Positions 58,877-64,000 of a stretch of DNA of 64,000 nt are shown piece by piece. Source of the stretch: Arthrobacter sp. NicSoilC5 (GTDB lineage: Bacteria; Actinomycetota; Actinomycetes; Actinomycetales; Micrococcaceae). Below the pieces are notes generated by a model. It made no database searches and had not been told where the DNA came from. It saw only the letters and a program-made list of their open reading frames with translations. The stretch is from positions 3,968,001-4,032,000 of the forward strand of contig NZ_AP024660.1 in the NCBI RefSeq assembly GCF_019977395.1. Reading direction: 5' to 3'. Both the position numbers and the translations under genes were made by a program. How positions within the stretch are numbered: the first letter of the stretch is position 1; every line of letters begins with the position of its first letter.

Positions 58877-59554
58877 ATGACGTTTGACGAGGTGCTGGCC
58901 GATCTCCAGGCCCAGGCCAGGACCACAAAGCACGCCGAAACGGGCCTCTGGGTGGCCGCCCAGCTCCGCAGCCGCATCGAGGCCGGCAAGCTGAAGCCCG
59001 GCTCCAAGCTCGCGGAGGAAGCCCTCCGCGAGGCCCTTGGCGTGTCCCGCAACACACTGCGGGAGGCATTTACCGCGCTCCACGCCGAGCACATCGTCAC
59101 CCGCATTCCCAACCGGGGCGTCTTCGTCGCCCACCCCACGGCGGACGACATCCGCGAAATCTACCGCGTCCGCCGCTTCCTGGAACCTGCAGCGGTGCTG
59201 TGGTCCGGCGAGACCTCCATGGAGGCCCTGGCCGCGATCATCAAGGCAGCGAGGGCCGCCGCCGTGGAGGGAGACATTCCCGGCATGGCGGGCGCCAACC
59301 AGGACTTCCACCGTGCCCTCGTTAACCGTGCCGGCAGTGAGCGGCTCAACAGCCTCATGGACCAGGTCCTGGCCGAAATGCGCCTGGTGTTCCATTCCAT
59401 GGCCGCCAACCCCGCATTCCATGAGCCGTACGTGGAGGACAACGCCAGGATCGTGGAGCTCATGGAAGCCGGGGACCGGGCCGCGGCAGCGGACTTCCTG
59501 TCCGCCTACCTGGACCGCGCCGAAGCGCAGCTGCTCGCCGCCGTCGAACGCTGA
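58877..59554 (+). CDS. GntR family (FCD) regulator of the 5-oxoproline locus
   Basis: 225 residues. Winged helix LKPGSKLAEEALREALGVSR, then NTLREAFTALHAEHIVTRIP and NRGVFVAHPTADD (~40-90). The FCD sensor domain has EIYRVRRFLEPAAVL (~97), NQDFHRALVNRAGSERL (~145) and a final His/Glu-rich helix pair. The inducer is unknown; 5-oxoproline or glutamate is a reasonable guess. Matching palindromes at 53572 and 59583 suggest it controls both operons. ATG 58877 lacks a ribosome binding site; TATCGT ends 6 nt upstream. Confidence 0.88.
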   Translation: MTFDEVLADLQAQARTTKHAETGLWVAAQLRSRIEAGKLKPGSKLAEEALREALGVSRNTLREAFTALHAEHIVTRIPNRGVFVAHPTADDIREIYRVRRFLEPAAVLWSGETSMEALAAIIKAARAAAVEGDIPGMAGANQDFHRALVNRAGSERLNSLMDQVLAEMRLVFHSMAANPAFHEPYVEDNARIVELMEAGDRAAAADFLSAYLDRAEAQLLAAVER

Positions 59555-59577
59555 CCCAGGCCCTTCCCGGGGAGGGG

Positions 59578-59607
59578 TTGCAGGATTGTTGAACAAAACG
59601 GTATGCT
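59578..59607 (+). promoter_or_regulatory. Promoter and operator of the DUF969/DUF979 transporter operon
   Basis: TTGCAG (59578-59583) and TATGCT (59602-59607), spacer 18. The spacer is filled by GGATTGTTGAACAAAAC (59583-59599), 15 of 17 bases identical to the pxpA operator. A 150-base leader follows before the start at 59764. Confidence 0.75.
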
Positions 59608-59763
59608 GTGGATCACACCGTTGTTCTGCAGCTCACTACATCCTGCAGCTCTGACGTAACCGGGGCTCCCGCCCCTCGGCGCCGCCCAACCAGTCAACCG
59701 GGCACGGACGCGCCGGCCCCCACTTTCGCAGACCCGTCACGGGTCCCCTGGGAAGGGATAATC

Positions 59764-60477
59764 ATGCTTGTACTCATCGGGGTGCTGCTGGTGATCGTTG
59801 GCTTCGCCATCCGCCTGAACCCCCTGATTGTCGTCACCGTCGCCGGCATCGTCACCGCACTGCTGGGCGGGATGAACCCCGCACAGATCCTCGACTCGTT
59901 CGGCACCGGCTTCGCCAGCAGCCGTTCGGTCACCATCTTCGTGGCGGTGCTGCCGGTGGTGGGCATCATCGAGTACTTCGGACTGCAGGAGCAGGCCAAG
60001 GTCCTCATCGGCCGCCTGGCCAAACTGACGGCAGGCCGCGTCCTGATCGGCTACCTTGCCGTCCGCCAGATCACCGCCGCCGTGGGCCTGAACAGCATCG
60101 GCGGCCACGCCCAGACCGTCCGCCCGCTGGTGTTCCCCATGGCCGAAGGCGCAGCACTGCGCCGCTACGGGCACGTTCCGGAAAAGATCAGCGAGAAGAT
60201 CAAGGGCCACTCCGCCGGCGCTGACAACGTGGGCGTGTTCTTCGGCGAGGACGTCTTCGTGGCCGTGGGCTCCATCCTGCTGATCACCACGTTCGTGGAC
60301 ACCACGTACCACCTCCACCTGGAACCGCTTCAGCTGGCCCTCTGGGCCATCCCCACCGCCATCGCCGCCTTCCTCATCCACGGCTTCCGGCTCCTGCGCC
60401 TGGACAAGCAACTGGACAAGGAATACCGCGAATACGAGCTCACCGCCCAGAAGGAAACCGCAGGAGAAGCCAAATGA
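59764..60477 (+). CDS. 5-oxoproline transporter subunit, DUF969 family
   Basis: 237 residues, about six membrane segments. Typical DUF969 sequence: LVLIGVLLVIVGFAIRLNPL, then GIVTALLGGMNPAQILDSFG, and ITAAVGLNSIGGHAQTVRPL (~120). DUF969 and DUF979 proteins form a two-part secondary transporter that is repeatedly found with pyroglutamyl peptidase or 5-oxoprolinase genes. ATG 59764 has AAGGGAT upstream; in-frame sequence further up is non-coding. Its stop overlaps the DUF979 start by 4 bases. Confidence 0.9.
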   Translation: MLVLIGVLLVIVGFAIRLNPLIVVTVAGIVTALLGGMNPAQILDSFGTGFASSRSVTIFVAVLPVVGIIEYFGLQEQAKVLIGRLAKLTAGRVLIGYLAVRQITAAVGLNSIGGHAQTVRPLVFPMAEGAALRRYGHVPEKISEKIKGHSAGADNVGVFFGEDVFVAVGSILLITTFVDTTYHLHLEPLQLALWAIPTAIAAFLIHGFRLLRLDKQLDKEYREYELTAQKETAGEAK

Positions 60478-61445
60478 TCAACGTTGAAGCCGTCTACTGG
60501 CTGATCGGCATTCTGTTCGTCGCCTGGGCATCGCTGATTGCCGCCGATGCCAACCACCCCCGCCGCTGGGGCAGCTCCGCCTTCTGGGGCCTGCTGGGCC
60601 TGTGCTTCTTCTACAGCACCTGGGTCCAGGCCGGAACCGCACCCGGCTGGATCCTGGGCATCGCGGTCCTGATCCTGGTTGTCCTGGCCTCCACCGGCCT
60701 GCTGGGCCACGGCAAGCACCGCACCTCCACCGGCCCGCAGCGCGAGGCCTTCGCGAAGCGCTTCGGCAACAAGCTCTTCATCCCGGCCCTGACGCTGCCC
60801 CTGGTCACCGTCATCCTGGTCCTTGCGGCGCCCGTTCTGAACATCGGCGGCACCCCGCTGCTGGACCCCAAGAACACCACGCTGGTAGCCCTGGCCATCG
60901 GCGCCGTGGCCGCCGTCGTCGTCGCCCTCCTGATCCTCAAGCCCAAGAACCCGGCCACACCCATTTTTGAGAGCCGCCGCATCCTCGAATCCATCGGCTG
61001 GGCCGCGCTGCTGCCGCAGATGCTCACCACGCTGGGCATCCTCTTCACCAAGGCCGGCGTGGGAACCGCCGTGGGCACCCTGGCCTCCGGGCTGCTGCCC
61101 AAGGGCTCGCTGATCGCAGGCGTGCTGGTCTACTGCATCGGCATGTTCCTCTTCACCGTGCTCATGGGCAACGGCTTCGCCGCCTTCCCCATCATGACCG
61201 CCGCCATCGGCTGGCCCGTGCTGGTGCAGACCTTCCACGGCGACCCCGCCATCATCTTCGCGATCGGCATGCTCGCCGGCTTCTGCGGCACGCTCTGCAC
61301 CCCCATGGCCGCCAACTTCAACCTGGTGCCGTCCGCACTGCTGGAAATGAAGAACAAGTACGGCGTCATCACGGCGCAGGTGGGCACGGCCATCCCGCTG
61401 CTGGCGGTCAACATCGCACTGATGTACTTCCTGGCCTTCCACTAA
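60474..61445 (+). CDS. 5-oxoproline transporter subunit, DUF979 family
   Basis: 323 residues, nine to ten membrane segments. DUF979 sequence begins INVEAVYWLIGILFVAWASL. The C-terminal half has GNGFAAFPIMTAAIGWPVLV (~225) and GFCGTLCTPMAANFNLVPSA (~265). It is translationally coupled to the DUF969 gene (ATGA) and should form the transporter with it. The substrate is inferred from the pxp genes nearby. Confidence 0.9.
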   Translation: MINVEAVYWLIGILFVAWASLIAADANHPRRWGSSAFWGLLGLCFFYSTWVQAGTAPGWILGIAVLILVVLASTGLLGHGKHRTSTGPQREAFAKRFGNKLFIPALTLPLVTVILVLAAPVLNIGGTPLLDPKNTTLVALAIGAVAAVVVALLILKPKNPATPIFESRRILESIGWAALLPQMLTTLGILFTKAGVGTAVGTLASGLLPKGSLIAGVLVYCIGMFLFTVLMGNGFAAFPIMTAAIGWPVLVQTFHGDPAIIFAIGMLAGFCGTLCTPMAANFNLVPSALLEMKNKYGVITAQVGTAIPLLAVNIALMYFLAFH

Positions 61446-61466
61446 ACCCCTTCGCAAAGGAGCACC

Positions 61467-62552
61467 ATGGACAACGATCTTCGCGCACAGGCGGCACCGG
61501 ATTACGCGGCCGTGGTGCTGGGCAACCTTTCCGAGCCCTTCCCGCACTCGGCCCACCACACCCAGGTGTCCGCCGACGACCGGCCCACCCCGGAGCAGAT
61601 CCACCCCGCCTTCTACACCTCCTTCGACTGGCACTCCTGCGTGCACATGCACTGGCTGGGGGCCAGCCTGCTGGGTTCGCCGGCTGTTGCGGCTGCTCCG
61701 GAAGGAGCGTCCGACGGCGGCAGGGCGGCCTGGGTGGACAGCTCCACCGAGGCGTCCCTCCGGCAAGCACTGGGTGCCAACCTGACGCCGGCGAAACTGG
61801 CCGTGGAACGGGACTACCTGGTGGCCAACCCCTCCTGGGAGCGGCCCTACGGGTGGGCGTGGCTGATGCGGCTGGCCGCCACATGTTCCACATCGTCCGA
61901 TGCGCAGCTCCGGGAATGGGGCACCGCCTTGGAGCCGCTGGTGGACGCCGTGGCGGAACTCAGCGTGGCGTGGATGGCCAAGGCCCAGTACCCGGTCCGG
62001 CACGGGCTGCACACCAACGCCGCGTTCGGTGTCGGCTACATGCTGGATGCCTTCCGGTCGCTGGGCCGGGCTGATGCTGCCGCGGCGTGCGAGGAAGCGG
62101 CCCGCACCTGGTTCGGGAACGACCGTGGCTGGCCGGGCGACTGGGAGCTCAGCGGCCAGGACTTCCTCTCCGCCGGGCTGAGCGAGGCGGACCTGATGCG
62201 CCGTGTCCTGTCCGCCGACGAGTTCGCCGCTTGGTTCGCGGCGTTCCTCCCCGGCCTTTCCGCAGAGTCGCGGATCCTGCAGCCTGTCAGCGTCACGGAC
62301 GAAACCGACGGCTACCTGGTGCACCTCCACGGGTTGAACCTGACCCGCGCCGGACAGGTGGCCCGGATCATCGCCACCCTCCGGGAATCCTCCACGTCCG
62401 TGGCGTCCGCCGCGGCGGCTGAGCTCAACGAGGCCCTGGACCCGCTGCTGAAGGCCGGCCTCCGCGGGCTGGAGAGTGGCGACTTCATGTCCACGCACTG
62501 GCTGGCCAGCTTCGCCTGGGACGCGCTGGGATCCGTGGCGGCGCTGGACTGA
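61467..62552 (+). CDS. DUF2891 family protein
   Basis: 361 residues, no signal peptide or membrane segment. DUF2891 hallmarks: HPAFYTSFDWHSCVHMHWLG (~47), WERPYGWAWLMRLAATC (~120), YPVRHGLHTNAAFGVGYMLD (~173) and the final THWLASFAWDAL. The many His/Trp residues and helical content suggest an alpha-toroid enzyme of unknown reaction. The family is often found beside DUF969/DUF979. AAAGGAG precedes the ATG. Last gene of the operon; a terminator follows. Confidence 0.87.
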   Translation: MDNDLRAQAAPDYAAVVLGNLSEPFPHSAHHTQVSADDRPTPEQIHPAFYTSFDWHSCVHMHWLGASLLGSPAVAAAPEGASDGGRAAWVDSSTEASLRQALGANLTPAKLAVERDYLVANPSWERPYGWAWLMRLAATCSTSSDAQLREWGTALEPLVDAVAELSVAWMAKAQYPVRHGLHTNAAFGVGYMLDAFRSLGRADAAAACEEAARTWFGNDRGWPGDWELSGQDFLSAGLSEADLMRRVLSADEFAAWFAAFLPGLSAESRILQPVSVTDETDGYLVHLHGLNLTRAGQVARIIATLRESSTSVASAAAAELNEALDPLLKAGLRGLESGDFMSTHWLASFAWDALGSVAALD

Positions 62553-62599
62553 CTATCCAGCAGGTGACGGGATGAACCAGTCACACTCGGTGTGAAGGG

Positions 62600-62640
62600 A
62601 CGCGGCGGTGCCCATATGGGCGCCGCCGCGTTAGTCTTTT
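62600..62640 (+). terminator. Terminator of the DUF969-DUF979-DUF2891 operon
   Basis: ACGCGGCGGTGCCC (62600-62613) and GGGCGCCGCCGCGT (62618-62631) pair over 14 bp with one G-U, loop ATAT, followed by TAGTCTTTT. Just before it is a separate small dyad TCACACTCGGTGTGA (62581-62595). Confidence 0.9.
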
Positions 62641-62724
62641 CCCACCACGCCCAGTGCGTGACCTGGGAGCAGCGGGCAGGGTCGTAATGAGCTGACCGTC
62701 CGCCCGCGAGCCCAGAGGAATTCC

Positions 62725-62988
62725 ATGCGCCAGCACGCCAGCACCTGCACGCCAGACCCTGCAACGGCAGGGCAAACCGCCCTCAAGCCCAGGAGGAAGC
62801 GGACCAGGCATCCCCGGATCGCCGTGGGGGACAGGGTCCGCTTCGCCGAGGGAACCGTCTCCGGCACCGGGGTGGTGGATGCCGTGACCTCCGACTACTC
62901 CGTTATCTGGGTATGGACGGACGAAGGCCAGGGCCGGCGGATGTTCCTGCAGGGGTACGGAAGCATCGTCACCGCAGTGGAGGCCTAA
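62725..62988 (+). CDS. Small basic hypothetical protein
   Basis: 87 residues. A basic, Thr/Pro-rich N-terminus (RRKRTRHPRIAV) leads to a compact beta-type domain (VGDRVRFAEGTVSGTGVVDA, VIWVWTDEGQGRRMFLQGYG) that looks like a small SH3/Tudor-like barrel. I do not recognise a family. AGAGGAA lies 5 bases before the ATG. Its stop overlaps the convergent small membrane protein gene by 4 bases. Confidence 0.65.
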   Translation: MRQHASTCTPDPATAGQTALKPRRKRTRHPRIAVGDRVRFAEGTVSGTGVVDAVTSDYSVIWVWTDEGQGRRMFLQGYGSIVTAVEA

Positions 62989-63131
62989 TTCAGCTGTTCG
63001 GAGCGCGCGGCGCGCCGCGCGTCCGCTTGGAGGATGCCGTCCCGGACCCCCGCGCGGATCACGCCGTACAGGATGTAGAAGAAGACGGCTCCCACGAGGA
63101 CAAACAGGACCAGCCCGGTAAAGTCACCCAT
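62985..63131 (-). CDS. Small single-span membrane protein (DUF6019-like)
   Basis: 48 residues. One membrane segment (LVLFVLVGAVFFYILYGVI) is followed by a charged tail, AGVRDGILQADARRAARSEQ. This layout resembles the small DUF6019-type proteins of unknown function. A very strong GGAGGAGG lies just before the ATG. The start overlaps the stop of the upstream gene (63124-63762) by 8 bases, so the two are co-translated. Confidence 0.72.
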   Translation of the reverse strand: MGDFTGLVLFVLVGAVFFYILYGVIRAGVRDGILQADARRAARSEQLN

Positions 63132-63762
63132 TGTTTTCCTCCTCCGGCCAGTACGGCTGAACGGAAGCCGCTGCCTGACGCAGGGCCCCGCCGTCGAGCA
63201 TCAACGATGTTTCCTCCAGGCCGAAGTCGGTCCATTGGCAAACCAGCCGGAGATCCCCGGCTGGGGGCAGCGGCCACAGCCAAAGGGTGCCGCTGCCGGA
63301 GAACTCCTCATCGCCCCCGCCGCCACCGCCGCCGTTCAGGGCGAGGACCGGAGGCTCCGGGTTGGTGCCCGGTTCCATCAGCCCGTAGGGAATTTGGCTG
63401 CCGGTGCTCGCTTTTGAACCGTCAGGAAATTCGACGCCGAACATCAGCCCGGTCTGCCGCTCGCTGCGCCCGCGAAAGCCCCTGCCGGGCTGGAAGAACA
63501 GCGGCTGCAAATCGTCCCAGTCCCTATCGGATTGATCGGTCCGGCGGAAGAGCCAGGACAGACTGAACAGGCACCCGGTAGAGAAGACTTCGGCGCCTTT
63601 GACCGCCACCACCATTCCCGGTGTCCGGCTCACGAACGTGCCCAGATGGACAACGGCAGGCAGTTCATAGGCGGGTGCAGCCACCCAAGGGGGCGGGACG
63701 TGCCTGGTTGACCGCGGCCGGGGCGGCAGGGGAGGAACGGGAAAGTCCTGGAAGAAGGTCAT
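63124..63762 (-). CDS. Hypothetical protein, 212 residues
   Basis: No family recognised. Proline-rich N-terminus (FPVPPLPPRPRSTRHVPPPW), then a mostly beta domain (VVHLGTFVSRTPGMVVAVKG, GLMFGVEFPDGSKAS), a seven-glycine linker (~145), and a beta/aromatic C-terminal part (LWLWPLPPAGDLRLVCQWTD, then FGLEETSLMLDG). The pattern looks like an intracellular beta-sandwich protein. There is no signal peptide. AAGGAT lies 5 bases before the ATG. It is the first gene of a two-gene unit with the small membrane protein. Confidence 0.7.
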   Translation of the reverse strand: MTFFQDFPVPPLPPRPRSTRHVPPPWVAAPAYELPAVVHLGTFVSRTPGMVVAVKGAEVFSTGCLFSLSWLFRRTDQSDRDWDDLQPLFFQPGRGFRGRSERQTGLMFGVEFPDGSKASTGSQIPYGLMEPGTNPEPPVLALNGGGGGGGDEEFSGSGTLWLWPLPPAGDLRLVCQWTDFGLEETSLMLDGGALRQAAASVQPYWPEEENNG

Positions 63763-63865
63763 GGTGATCCTTGCATCTGCTGGCGGCGACCGACCAGCGG
63801 AACAAGCGGCTGCGCCGCCCTGGATCCCCCAATCCGTCCTTGCCCGGCCAGTCTAGCGGGATGCC

Positions 63866-64000
63866 TCAGGGCCGGGTGGCCTCCTCAAGGATTTCCAGCA
63901 GGTGGCGGTAGGAGCGGCCGGTCGCCTTGGACATCCCCAGCTCGCAGGTGCGGTTGGTGGAGGCATAGGCATCGAACTCCCGCTCGTTGATCTCGCCGGC
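63866..64000 (-). CDS. C-terminal end of an unrecognised protein (cut by window edge)
   Basis: The last 44 residues are visible, reading leftward: EINEREFDAYASTNRTCEL, then GMSKATGRSYRHLLEILEEA and TRP before a TGA at 63868. It is helical and basic. I cannot assign a family from this fragment. The 100 bases between it and the upstream gene (63763-63865) carry nothing else. Confidence 0.6.
   Translation of the reverse strand, partial: AGEINEREFDAYASTNRTCELGMSKATGRSYRHLLEILEEATRP

Noticed and set aside
60330..62498. Long open frame (over 700 codons) on the minus strand across the DUF969/DUF979/DUF2891 genes
   Set aside because: Composition is His/Gln/Gly/Arg-rich without any domain, it has no plausible start signal, and it lies antisense to three well-supported coupled genes. 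It is a by-product of high GC at codon position three.

Overview
The window is about 66-70% GC and gene-dense. It carries a complete rRNA operon whose 16S sequence and leader look like the Micrococcaceae (Arthrobacter/Pseudarthrobacter group). Other actinobacterial traits agree: many gene starts with a -10-like hexamer 6-7 nt upstream and no ribosome binding site, Excalibur-domain secreted proteins, and sugar ABC importers without their own ATPase. It reads as ordinary chromosome. I see no prophage, insertion sequence, CRISPR array or tRNA gene.

Layout. 1-9.1 kb holds housekeeping and stress genes: a partial TerC protein, a RecQ helicase with an unusual C-terminus, an aldo/keto reductase, a formaldehyde dehydrogenase, a GNAT protein, a serine hydrolase, an MFS exporter, a dienelactone hydrolase and a secreted protein. 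9.3-10.6 kb is a CNNM/CorC-type membrane protein. 10.7-21.7 kb is an oxidative L-fucose locus. A leftward operon encodes fuconate dehydratase, mutarotase, fuconolactonase, aldose dehydrogenase, a fumarylacetoacetate-hydrolase-fold hydrolase and a keto-deoxy-sugar-acid dehydrogenase. Rightward lie a FadR-type regulator, a sugar ABC importer and a cytoplasmic GH29 fucosidase. 21.8-27.0 kb has an ArsR-SRPBCC fusion regulator, an MscS channel, a cupin, a glycerophosphodiesterase and an MFS transporter.

27.2-38.8 kb is very probably a sulfoquinovose (sulfo-EMP type) locus. The leftward operon runs PfkB kinase, YihT-like aldolase, ABC importer, aldehyde dehydrogenase, TauE/SafE exporter and YihS-like isomerase. 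Rightward are a Gfo/Idh protein (candidate NAD-dependent sulfoquinovosidase), a DeoR regulator and a 2-hydroxyacid dehydrogenase. A shared 16-bp operator-like palindrome lies at both promoters. 38.8-44.7 kb holds small stress-type genes and a MarR/MFS pair. 45.0-47.2 kb encodes an anchored HNH nuclease and a PASTA lipoprotein, both ending in an Excalibur domain.

47.2-53.3 kb is the rrn operon (promoter, boxA, 16S, spacer without tRNA, 23S, 5S, terminator). 53.6-62.6 kb is a 5-oxoproline utilisation locus: pxpA, a fused pxpB-pxpC, a biotin carboxylase fused to a biotin carrier domain, a GntR/FCD regulator, DUF969/DUF979 transporter subunits and DUF2891. A 17-bp palindrome recurs at the promoters of both halves. 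The window ends with three small or unknown genes and the C-terminus of a leftward gene cut by the edge.
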